Source: Tersicoccus mangrovi
GTDB taxonomy: Bacteria; Actinomycetota; Actinomycetes; Actinomycetales; Micrococcaceae
Direction: 5' to 3'
Length of the DNA stretch: 64,000 bases
NCBI RefSeq assembly: GCF_036881825.1
Contig: NZ_JBAJMW010000002.1
Span: 434,001-498,000, forward strand
Position numbers and translations under genes: made by a program. Shown here piece after piece: positions 24,861-32,045 of this stretch; the first letter of the stretch is position 1, and each line of letters starts with the position of its first letter. The notes beneath the pieces were generated by a model that was given only the letters and a program-made list of their open reading frames with translations, searched no databases and was not told where the DNA came from.

Positions 24861-25844
24861 TCAGAACAGGACGCGGGCGAGCGCCGACCGAGCGCGGGTC
24901 ACGCGGGGATCGGCCGAGCCGACCACCTCGAAGAGCTGGACGAGCCGGGCGCGGGCGGTCTCCTTCTCCTCACCGGCGCTGCGGCCGATGAAGCCGATCA
25001 ACCGGGAGAAGGCGTCCTCGACGTGGCCACCGCTCAGGTCGAGGTCGGCGACGGTGAGCTGGGCGTCCAGGTCGTCGGGCCGCTGCGCCGCCGCCGCGCG
25101 CACCGCGTCGGCGTCCTTGCCGTCGAGGCGCTGCAGCAGTTCCACCTGGGCGAGGCCGACCGCGGCATCGTTGTCGGCCGGGCTCTCGGCGAGCGCCCGG
25201 CGGTAGGCCGCGGCGGCCCGGTCATAGTCCCCGGCGTCGATGGCGTCGACCGCCTCCTGGTGCAGCGGCGGCAGCGGCGGCTCGGCGTCGGCCTGCTCGC
25301 CGTCGCCGGGCTCGCCCGTCTCGTCGCCCCCACCGAGGCTGCCCGTGACCCCGTTGGCCTCGGCCACCTGGAGCAGTTCGTCGAAGAACGCGTCGATCTG
25401 GCTGGCCGGCTGCGCGCCGGTGAACAGCGGCACGGGCTGGCCCTTGACCAGCGCGAAGGTGGCCGGGACGCCCTGGACGGCGAACGCCTGGGTGATCTGC
25501 GGGTTGGCGTCGACGTCGATCGTGGCCAGCGCCAGCCGGCCCCCGCGGGCGTGCACCCGCTCGCCCATCAGGTCGAGCATCTGCAGCGAGGTCTCGCTGT
25601 AGTTCGCCCACAGCTGCAGGATGACGGGCACCTGGCCGGAGAGTTGCGCGAGCTGGTTGATCCGCGCGTCGCTGCCCTCGACGACCCACGGGGACGGCGT
25701 CCCAGCGCCGCCCGCCGACCCCGGTGCCGGTGACCCGGCGGCAGGCTCGGGGCGCTGCGCCCGGGCCTTGAGCGCGGAGAGGTCCACCGCGCCGCGCAGA
25801 TTCATGGACGAGGGCACCGGCTGACCGGGGCGAGGAGTGGTCAT
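24861..25844 (-). CDS. Thioredoxin-fold TPR protein (CnoX/YbbN-like), no CxxC
   Basis: 327-aa cytoplasmic protein. Residues about 50-160 are a thioredoxin fold (VPVILQLWANYSETSLQMLDLM, then GVPATFALVKGQPVPLFTG). The WCxxC site reads W-A-N-Y-S-E, so no redox cysteines remain. An acidic Pro-rich linker leads to TPR-like helices (residues about 200-327, AIDAGDYDRAAAAYRRALAESPADNDA). The layout matches E. coli CnoX/YbbN, a holdase that hands clients to GroEL; that role is an inference here. Start ATG 25842-25844 is set by TAGGCT seven bases upstream. Confidence 0.85.
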   Translation of the reverse strand: MTTPRPGQPVPSSMNLRGAVDLSALKARAQRPEPAAGSPAPGSAGGAGTPSPWVVEGSDARINQLAQLSGQVPVILQLWANYSETSLQMLDLMGERVHARGGRLALATIDVDANPQITQAFAVQGVPATFALVKGQPVPLFTGAQPASQIDAFFDELLQVAEANGVTGSLGGGDETGEPGDGEQADAEPPLPPLHQEAVDAIDAGDYDRAAAAYRRALAESPADNDAAVGLAQVELLQRLDGKDADAVRAAAAQRPDDLDAQLTVADLDLSGGHVEDAFSRLIGFIGRSAGEEKETARARLVQLFEVVGSADPRVTRARSALARVLF

Positions 25845-25851
25845 GCCCCAC

Positions 25852-25857
25852 AGCCTA
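25852..25857 (-). promoter_or_regulatory. -10 element of the thioredoxin-fold gene, leaderless type
   Basis: Minus-strand TAGGCT, 7 nt before the ATG at 25844. Confidence 0.65.
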
Positions 25858-25920
25858 GCCAGCGGCCCGCGCGCGGGCACATCGGGCGGTACCGGCCAGG
25901 AGCGACGGGTCAGGTGCGGC

Positions 25921-27780
25921 TCAGCGACGGGTCACGGACAGCAGCTCCTGCGCCGCGCCGATCACCTGCACCGCTTCGTGCGAGCCGGCCGGCGGCACGT
26001 AGAGCACCACGGACTCGCCGTAGGCGATGTCGACCGGTGTGCGCGACTGCCCGGTGCCCGCGAGCGCAGCCAGCTCCGAACGCAGCGTGAGCCGTCCGTT
26101 CCTGTCCTTCGGGGTCACCGAGACCGCGTTGCGCAGGGTGCCGATCACCAGGGCACCCCTGTCGGAGGTCTGCAGCACCCGTGTCTGCGTGGCATCCGGC
26201 GTGTGCCGGCCGCTGATCCGGGCGCTCGGGTTGGCCTTGACGGCAGCGGCCTGGCCGGCGATCAGCTGGTCCACGAACGGGTTCTTCGCGACCGCGCCGG
26301 TGTAGGCGGTGCGCCCGGCTGTCAACACCGCGGCCACGGAGGTCAGGGCCGCCCGGGGCGTGCTGGTCAGGCCGTCGGCACGGGAGGGGTCGAGGGGGCG
26401 GACGGCGACGGCGTCCGACCCGGCCTGGGGGAACGTGGTGCCCGGCAGCAGCCCGACGGCCGAGACCACGCGGTAGTTCTCCCGCGGCGAGGTCTGGGTC
26501 AGGGTGAGGATCTGCGGCACGGTGCTCGCGGCTGCCCTGGTCACCAGGACGACGGTCCGCGGCCACGTGGGGCTCGTCGTGATCATCGGGACGAGGACGG
26601 GACCGGCGTCGATCCGCGCCGGGGCCCGGTAGGTGGGCGCCTTCGCACGGATCCGGTAGTTCGCGGTCCGCTCGGTCAGCGCTCCACCGGCCATCCGTGC
26701 CTGCAGACCCGCGGCCGAGCGGGCGCCGTAGGCCCTGCCGACCACCGAGGCGACCGATGCCATGATCCGGTCGACCTGGTGCGGCTGGAGGGCGACGTCC
26801 GCGGAATCCAGGTCGGTGGCGGCGGAGGTGGAGGTGGCGGTGGACGGGACAGTGGTGGACGGGACGGTGGTGGCGGCACCCGTGAGGGATGTCGAGGGGC
26901 TGTCGGCCGCCTGCGCCGCCGTCACGCACCCGGTGGGCAGCAGCCCGGCCGCGAGGACGCCGGCCACGGAGCTCACGACCACGGGCCGCACCGGCAGGAC
27001 GCCGCGCCGCGAGGTGGTGCCGCCGGACCGAGCATCGGACGAGGCGGCACCGGACGAGGCAGCGCCTGATGACGCCGCCGTCGTCCGCCCCGTCGCACCC
27101 CGGCGCGGAGCCGGAGCCGGGACGGCCGCGTGCCGACCGCGGCGGGAAGCGGGCGCCGCCGGCCCGCGTCGCCGGAGGATGAGCAGGGCGAGACCGGCGA
27201 CGAGCGCGATGGCGCCGAGGATGATCAGGGGAGCTGCCCACGGCGTGGACTGGTCGTTGTGCCAGGAGACGGTGACGTCGGTGGGCGCGGCGGCGGACCC
27301 GTCGGCCGTCAGCAGCAGGGCCCAGTCCCCCGCCGCGGGGGTGGTCCAGGGGCGGCTCAATTCACCCGTCGCACGCTGGGCGCTGACGAACAGGTCGGCT
27401 CCGGACGGGTCGGGCACCCGGGCCTCCCCCGCGGTCGGCTTCGCGGTCAGGCGACCGTCCCGGCCCGTGACGGTCGTGTGCGCGGCGCGGCCGACCCAGG
27501 CGTCGACGTCGGAGGCACGCCCCTGGGCGACGGTGAAGGCGCCGGCCCCCTTGACCGAGACGGTGACGTCCGTGCGGCGGCCCAGATCCGCGACGCCACC
27601 CTCGATGACGGTCACGGGCGCCGCCGCGGACGGCGCGGGGGCCGAGGCGGAGAGCGTCGCGGGCGGGAGCCACCACGTGCGCATTCCGATGCCGGCCACC
27701 AGGGCGAGCGCTCCGAGCACGATCAGCAGGATCGCTCCGATGCGTCGCGCGCTCGTCATGGGTGCGCTCGTCCTGGGCAC
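25921..27780 (-). CDS. Large membrane-anchored protein of unknown function
   Basis: 619 aa; not recognised with certainty. Order: TM1 (residues about 12-32); an extracytoplasmic beta-rich domain to about 160; TM2 (LIILGAIALVAGLALLI); a basic Ala/Ser/Arg-rich linker; then VVVSSVAGVLAAGLLPTGCVTAA near residues 255-275, which looks like a lipoprotein signal with a lipobox-type Cys but is internal. A Thr/Ser linker and a roughly 300-residue soluble domain end the protein. GTG 27780 is preferred because GGGGGAG lies 6 nt upstream. Similar two-part proteins occur in related actinobacteria without a known role. Confidence 0.7.
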   Translation of the reverse strand: MPRTSAPMTSARRIGAILLIVLGALALVAGIGMRTWWLPPATLSASAPAPSAAAPVTVIEGGVADLGRRTDVTVSVKGAGAFTVAQGRASDVDAWVGRAAHTTVTGRDGRLTAKPTAGEARVPDPSGADLFVSAQRATGELSRPWTTPAAGDWALLLTADGSAAAPTDVTVSWHNDQSTPWAAPLIILGAIALVAGLALLILRRRGPAAPASRRGRHAAVPAPAPRRGATGRTTAASSGAASSGAASSDARSGGTTSRRGVLPVRPVVVSSVAGVLAAGLLPTGCVTAAQAADSPSTSLTGAATTVPSTTVPSTATSTSAATDLDSADVALQPHQVDRIMASVASVVGRAYGARSAAGLQARMAGGALTERTANYRIRAKAPTYRAPARIDAGPVLVPMITTSPTWPRTVVLVTRAAASTVPQILTLTQTSPRENYRVVSAVGLLPGTTFPQAGSDAVAVRPLDPSRADGLTSTPRAALTSVAAVLTAGRTAYTGAVAKNPFVDQLIAGQAAAVKANPSARISGRHTPDATQTRVLQTSDRGALVIGTLRNAVSVTPKDRNGRLTLRSELAALAGTGQSRTPVDIAYGESVVLYVPPAGSHEAVQVIGAAQELLSVTRR

Positions 27781-28097
27781 GGTCTTCTCCCCCGTCATCA
27801 CTGGTCTCATCCGTTCCGGCGTCGTCTGCCTGGTCTCAACCATCTCGGCAGGTGTGGTCACTGCCGGGTGCTGGACCCCGGACGCGCGCGTCCGCGCGTG
27901 TCCCGCGCGCGGAACGGCCCGTCAATGGTAACCATGCGTGGTCAGGCCGACGAATCACCGGGCCGATCACGACGTCCGGGGGCGTGCTCGGCCGACTCGA
28001 CTGGACCGGGTGCCGCTTCGGCAAGCACACTGATCTTCGGTGCCTGCCCAAGCGGCGGCCGGGGCCGGAGGGAACGACGACGACACGAGGAGCGCCG
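27781..28097. other. 317-bp intergenic region between divergent genes
   Basis: Holds the 5' regions of the large membrane protein (minus) and the AI-2E-type permease (plus). I see the two Shine-Dalgarno sites (about 27787-27793 minus; GAGGAG at about 28087-28092 plus) but no convincing -10/-35 pair, hairpin or small gene. Confidence 0.5.
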
Positions 28098-29393
28098 GTG
28101 GACACGGAACGCGATCGACCGGACGAGGAGCCGAGGCTGTCCCCGCCGCCCGCGGGGCCGGCGACGGCGGTCGGCCCCCGGGCGACCTGGTGGCGCCGGG
28201 CGGCCCAGCGCGTGATCCGGCCGATCCCGGGCGCGCAGCCGCGACGCCGCTTCGATCTGCCCCCGGACGTGGAGGCGGTCCAGCACCACTACTTCGACGC
28301 CGACGGCAACGAGGTCGACCCCGAGGACCTCACCTACGGCACGCCCGGGCCCCTCGGCACGGGCCGCAGCCCCCTGTACTGGGGCTTCCTCGGCACGGTC
28401 GGCGTCGGGATCGCGCTCGGGGTCTACTACGTCGTCACCTCCAACACCCAGCTGCTGCTGTGGATCGCGGCGGCACTGTTCATCTCGCTCGGCCTGGAGC
28501 CGATCGTCCGCTGGCTCGAGGCGCACCGCGTGCCGCGCCCGCTCGGCATCATCGGCGTCCTGCTCGTGCTCGCGGGCGGCATCGCGATCTTCATCGCGAC
28601 CCTGATCCCCACCATCGTCAACCAGACGACGCAGCTCGTGCAGGCCGCGCCCGGCTTCGTGCAGAACTTCCTCAACTCGGACCTGTTCCACCAGATCGAC
28701 AACCAGTTGAACGTGCGCTCCTGGGCGGAGGGCGAGGCGCAGAAGTTCTTCTCCAACTCCTCGGCCGTGAGCTCGGTGGCCGGCGGGGTGCTGGGTTTCG
28801 GCACCGCGATCGTCAACTCCCTCTTCGGCACGCTGATCGTCCTCGTGCTCACCCTCTACTTCCTCGCCTCGATGCCGGCGATGAAGCGGTGGGCGTACCG
28901 GCTCGCGCCCCGCTCCCGCCGCGCCCGGGTCGAGACCCTCGGCGAGGCCATCACCGACGGCGTCGGCAACTACGTGATCGGCCAGGCCGTCGTCGCCCTG
29001 GTGAACGCGGTGTTCGCGTTCATCGTCATGACGATCGTCGGCGTCCCGTTCTCGGCGCTGCTCGCGTTCCTCGTCGCCCTGCTCGCCTTCATCCCGCTCG
29101 TCGGCGGCATGATCGCCGGGGTGCTCGTGTCGCTGATCGCCTTGACCGCGGGCTGGCAGACGGCCGTCGCCTACGCCATCTGCTACTTCGCCTACCTGCA
29201 GTTCGAGGCGTACTTCGTCTCGCCGCGCATCATGCAGCGCGCGGTCGCGGTGCCCGGCGCGGTCGCGGTGATCGCGGTCATCGCGGGTGGCTCCCTGCTC
29301 GGCGTGCTGGGCGCGCTGATGGCGATCCCGACGGCGGCCGCGGTGCTGTTGCTCGTCCGCGAGGTCTTCATCGCCCGGCAGGACCGGCTGTGA
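28098..29393 (+). CDS. AI-2E family transporter (UPF0118)
   Basis: 431-aa polytopic protein of the AI-2E exporter/TqsA superfamily; members move autoinducer-2, ions or other small solutes, so the substrate is open. About 90 polar N-terminal residues precede YWGFLGTVGVGIALGVYYVV. Family marks: ISLGLEPIVRWLEAHRVPRPLGIIGVLL; a helical periplasmic stretch (NQTTQLVQAAPGFVQNF); GNYVIGQAVVALVNAVFAFI; GVPFSALLAFLVALLAFIPLVG; and the closing LMAIPTAAAVLLLVREVF. GTG 28098 has GAGGAG 5 nt upstream. Confidence 0.92.
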   Translation: MDTERDRPDEEPRLSPPPAGPATAVGPRATWWRRAAQRVIRPIPGAQPRRRFDLPPDVEAVQHHYFDADGNEVDPEDLTYGTPGPLGTGRSPLYWGFLGTVGVGIALGVYYVVTSNTQLLLWIAAALFISLGLEPIVRWLEAHRVPRPLGIIGVLLVLAGGIAIFIATLIPTIVNQTTQLVQAAPGFVQNFLNSDLFHQIDNQLNVRSWAEGEAQKFFSNSSAVSSVAGGVLGFGTAIVNSLFGTLIVLVLTLYFLASMPAMKRWAYRLAPRSRRARVETLGEAITDGVGNYVIGQAVVALVNAVFAFIVMTIVGVPFSALLAFLVALLAFIPLVGGMIAGVLVSLIALTAGWQTAVAYAICYFAYLQFEAYFVSPRIMQRAVAVPGAVAVIAVIAGGSLLGVLGALMAIPTAAAVLLLVREVFIARQDRL

Positions 29394-29418
29394 GGCGCTG
29401 AGTCCCTGAGGCGCTGAG
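29391..29418 (+). repeat. 12-bp direct repeat over the permease stop codon
   Basis: TGAGGCGCTGAG at 29391-29402 and again at 29407-29418; the first TGA is the stop codon of the AI-2E-type gene. Similar in kind to the 15297-15338 repeat. Confidence 0.85.
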
Positions 29419-29426
29419 CGCGGTCG

Positions 29427-30221
29427 TCAGTCCGCCACGGTGGCGACCGGCCCGTCGAACGTCGACGGCAGGGTGACGACGCCGGGACCGCGCACGACGT
29501 CGACGATCTCCTGCAGCACGCGTCCGACGTACTTCTCCCCGACCCACAGGTGCTTGGCGCCGTCGACGCCGGTCAGGTCGCACTGCGGCACGGCCGCGAA
29601 GCGCTCGGTGGCCTCGGCGGGCCGGAGGAAGTCGTCGTGCTCGGGGACCAGGACGCGCAGCGGCTTGCCCGCCTCGCGCCACCGCGCCAGGTCCGCGTCG
29701 CCCGCACGGCGCAGCGGCGGGGAGAGCAGGATCGCGCCCTCGATCCGGTCGACGACCGGCGCGACCGCCCCGTGCTTGAGTGCGAGCTCGGTGCCGAAGG
29801 ACCACCCGACGAGCCACCGGGCGGGCAGCCCGCGGGCGACGGCGAAGGCGGTCGCGGCGTCGACGTCGGCGGCCTCCGTCTCCCCGTCGCCGAACTCGCC
29901 CTCGCTGCAACCGCGCGGAGAGCAGGTGCCGCGGGTGTTGAAGCGCAGGACGGCGAGGTCCGCGAGCGCGGGCAACCGGTAGGACGCCTTGCGGAACACG
30001 TGCGAGTCCATGAATCCGCCCGCCGTGGGCAGCGGGTGCAGGGTGACGAGCGTGGCGACCGGATCCCGGTCGGCCGGGAGCGCGAGCTCCCCGACGAGGG
30101 TCAGCCCGTCGGAGGTGTGCAGCTCGATGTTCTCGCGCCGGGCCGGCAGCACCGTCGCCGCCCGGATCGGGGCCGGCTCGGTGCCGGCGTGGAAGTCGAA
30201 GGTCGGGGCGGCGGACGTCAC
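29427..30221 (-). CDS. Alpha/beta-hydrolase (dienelactone-hydrolase-like)
   Basis: 264-aa soluble hydrolase. Core: GLTLVGELALPADRDPVATLVTLHPLPTAGG; RFNTRGTCSPRGCSEGEFGDG; the nucleophile region WLVGWSFGTELALKHGA (GWSFG elbow); VPEHDDFLRPAEA with an Asp; DGAKHLWVGEKY with the catalytic His. This pattern is that of small serine esterases acting on unknown small esters. GTG 30221 is fixed by TACACT six bases upstream. Convergent with the AI-2E-type gene. Confidence 0.9.
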   Translation of the reverse strand: MTSAAPTFDFHAGTEPAPIRAATVLPARRENIELHTSDGLTLVGELALPADRDPVATLVTLHPLPTAGGFMDSHVFRKASYRLPALADLAVLRFNTRGTCSPRGCSEGEFGDGETEAADVDAATAFAVARGLPARWLVGWSFGTELALKHGAVAPVVDRIEGAILLSPPLRRAGDADLARWREAGKPLRVLVPEHDDFLRPAEATERFAAVPQCDLTGVDGAKHLWVGEKYVGRVLQEIVDVVRGPGVVTLPSTFDGPVATVAD

Positions 30222-30227
30222 CGGGCC

Positions 30228-30233
30228 AGTGTA
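30228..30233 (-). promoter_or_regulatory. -10 element of the alpha/beta-hydrolase gene, leaderless type
   Basis: Minus-strand TACACT, 6 nt before GTG 30221. Confidence 0.6.
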
Positions 30234-30363
30234 GCGACGGGCCGGACGCCGCCCGGGACACGAGTCCGGCACCCGACGGCGACGCGCGAGCGGCCCTGAG
30301 GCGCGTCCGCACGCACGCCGGACACGGACGTTGGAGGGTGCCGGTGACGGTAACCGCCGATGG

Positions 30364-30684
30364 TCAGCGGTAGGCGCGCCAGCACCGTTCGTGCCAGTGC
30401 CGCCGGTCGGCCGCGGCGGCCTCGTCGCCCATGATCCAGTCCGCCCGCCACGCCACGACGTGCGCGGTGCCCGGGAGCACGGCATTGCCGCACCCGGGGC
30501 ACACGTACGTCTTGACGGCGCGCTGGGCGCTCACGGGCGCGACGACGAATTCCCCGTGCCGGGTGCTCTCGGTGCGGCGGATCGCGCCGAGCGCGTTCTC
30601 GACGTCCCGCGGTTCGGGCGCCGGACGACGCCCGCGGCGCACCGAGGGCCGCGGGGCACGGGACGGTCGGTTGGAGCGGGGCAC
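30364..30684 (-). CDS. Small zinc-ribbon protein (actinobacterial)
   Basis: 106-aa basic protein. The first 45 residues are Arg/Pro-rich. The second half has YVCPGCGNAVLPGTAHVVAW and later HWHERCW, giving a CxxC plus His/Cys pair for one metal ion. Proteins of this kind commonly neighbour nucS in actinobacteria and are annotated as ATP/GTP-binding or hypothetical; no nucleotide-binding motif is visible here. GTG 30684 follows CACAAT by six bases, back-to-back with nucS. Confidence 0.75.
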   Translation of the reverse strand: MPRSNRPSRAPRPSVRRGRRPAPEPRDVENALGAIRRTESTRHGEFVVAPVSAQRAVKTYVCPGCGNAVLPGTAHVVAWRADWIMGDEAAAADRRHWHERCWRAYR

Positions 30685-30690
30685 TCCCCC

Positions 30691-30696
30691 ATTGTG
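30691..30696 (-). promoter_or_regulatory. Weak -10 element of the zinc-ribbon gene, leaderless type
   Basis: Minus-strand CACAAT, 6 nt before GTG 30684. Confidence 0.45.
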
Positions 30697-30792
30697 CCGG
30701 GCCGGCCCCCGGGAGCGGATCCCGGCGGAGACGCCCCGGGTCACACGCCGGCCCGGGGTCAGCAGCCGACCGCGGGCGCCCGGGCCGACCGG

Positions 30793-30798
30793 TAGAGT
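30793..30798 (+). promoter_or_regulatory. -10 element of nucS, leaderless type
   Basis: TAGAGT, 6 nt before the nucS GTG. Confidence 0.65.
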
Positions 30799-30804
30799 CG
30801 AACG

Positions 30805-31500
30805 GTGCGTCTGACCATTGCCCGTTGCTCCGTCGACTACATCGGGCGGCTGCGCGCCCACCTGCCGCTGGCCACGCGCCTGCTGGTGGTCAAGGCGGAC
30901 GGCTCGGTGCTGGTGCACTCCGATGGCGGCTCCTACAAGCCGCTGAACTGGATGAGCCCGCCCGCGACGCTGCGGATCAGCGAGCCCGACGAGGAGGCCG
31001 CGGCCGCCGGTGCCGTGAGCATCTGGACCGTGCAGCACGCCAAGAGCGACGACCGCCTCGTGATCACGATCGAGGAGATCCTGCACGAGAGCACCCACGA
31101 CCTCGGCGTCGACCCCGGCCTGATCAAGGACGGCGTCGAGGCGGACCTGCAGCGCCTGCTCGCGGCGCAGATCCACACGATCGGCGTCGGCTGGTCCGTC
31201 GTGCGCCGGGAGTACCCGACGGCGATCGGCCCGGTCGACATCCTCGTCCGGGACCAGGACGGGTCCACCGTCGCCATCGAGATCAAGCGGCGCGGCGACA
31301 TCGACGGCGTCGAGCAGCTCACCCGGTACCTCGAGCTGCTCAACCGCGACCCGCTGCTGGCCCCGGTGCGCGGGATCTTCGCGGCACAGCAGATCAAGCC
31401 GCAGGCGCGCGTGCTGGCCACCGACCGCGGGATCGACTGCGTGACCCTCGACTACGACGCCCTGCGCGGGGTCGACGACGCGGACACGCGCCTGTTCTGA
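30805..31500 (+). CDS. nucS: Mismatch-specific endonuclease NucS (EndoMS)
   Basis: Cuts both strands at mismatched bases and replaces MutS/MutL repair in actinobacteria; 231 aa. The N-terminal DNA-binding/dimer part starts VRLTIARCSVDYIGRLRAHLPLATRL. The C-terminal RecB-like nuclease has EADLQRLLAAQ, GPVDILVRD and IEIKRRG (the D...ExK site), then QLTRYLELL. It ends in ...TRLF, which fits the beta-clamp-binding tail described for this family (inference). GTG start without a Shine-Dalgarno. Confidence 0.96.
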   Translation: MRLTIARCSVDYIGRLRAHLPLATRLLVVKADGSVLVHSDGGSYKPLNWMSPPATLRISEPDEEAAAAGAVSIWTVQHAKSDDRLVITIEEILHESTHDLGVDPGLIKDGVEADLQRLLAAQIHTIGVGWSVVRREYPTAIGPVDILVRDQDGSTVAIEIKRRGDIDGVEQLTRYLELLNRDPLLAPVRGIFAAQQIKPQARVLATDRGIDCVTLDYDALRGVDDADTRLF

Positions 31501-31572
31501 CGGGGCTGTCCGACGGCCGTTCATGGCCCGCAGGTGCCCCTGACAGGCCTCGAAACCACGCCGCGAAGCGCG

Positions 31573-31601
31573 TTGACCCGGCCCTTCCGATGTGTTTTGC
31601 T
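31573..31601 (+). promoter_or_regulatory. Candidate sigma-70-type promoter of cspA
   Basis: -35 TTGACC (31573-31578), 17-bp spacer, -10 TTTGCT (31596-31601). It predicts a leader of about 150 nt before the cspA ATG. Confidence 0.55.
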
Positions 31602-31628
31602 TGGGGACGTCTTTGTGGTTGGAATTTC

Positions 31629-31651
31629 CGCTCGCAAGGCCGTTGCGAGCG
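31629..31651 (+). promoter_or_regulatory. Hairpin in the cspA 5' leader
   Basis: 9-bp perfect stem, arms CGCTCGCAA (31629-31637) and TTGCGAGCG (31643-31651), 5-nt loop, about 20 nt into the predicted leader. Cold-shock mRNAs often carry structured, temperature-responsive leaders; that role is inferred. Confidence 0.5.
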
Positions 31652-31756
31652 ATGATCCGCAACTGAGCCCTCGGCTTCGTGTGCGTCTCCTCGTCAGTAA
31701 CGATGATCGGCACGAGGTGTGCCGGTTTTCACCGCACCATCATGAGGAGAAATTCG

Positions 31757-31960
31757 ATGGCACAGGGAACCGTCAAGTGGTTCAACGCTGAAAAGGGTTT
31801 CGGGTTCATCACCCCGGACGATTCCGATGGCGACGTCTTCGTCCACTACTCGGAGATCCAGACCAACGGCTTCCGCACCCTGGACGAGAACCAGCGCGTG
31901 TCCTTCGAGATCGGTCAGGGCCAGAAGGGCCCGCAGGCCACCGGCGTCACCGTCATCTGA
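31757..31960 (+). CDS. cspA: Cold-shock protein (CspA family)
   Basis: 67-aa single cold-shock domain that binds RNA/ssDNA as a chaperone. RNP1 is KGFGFITP and RNP2 is VFVHYSEI; the start is AQGTVKWFNAEKGFG. Strong Shine-Dalgarno GAGGAGA 6 nt upstream. Long leader and strong terminator suit a highly expressed, self-contained mRNA. The AT content of the leader is above that of its surroundings. Confidence 0.98.
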   Translation: MAQGTVKWFNAEKGFGFITPDDSDGDVFVHYSEIQTNGFRTLDENQRVSFEIGQGQKGPQATGVTVI

Positions 31961-31975
31961 TCTCAGCATCACCGC

Positions 31976-32014
31976 GAGAAGGCCCCCGGCAGCACGGCTG
32001 CCGGGGGCCTTCTC
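31976..32014. terminator. Strong bidirectional terminator hairpin after cspA
   Basis: 18-bp perfect stem (31976-31993 with 31997-32014) and a 3-nt ACG loop. It lies between the convergent stops of cspA and the synthase gene; very stable on both strands, though the T-tract is short. Confidence 0.85.
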
Positions 32015-32045
32015 ATGTCGGCGGTGCGGTTCTCGCGGGGACGGC

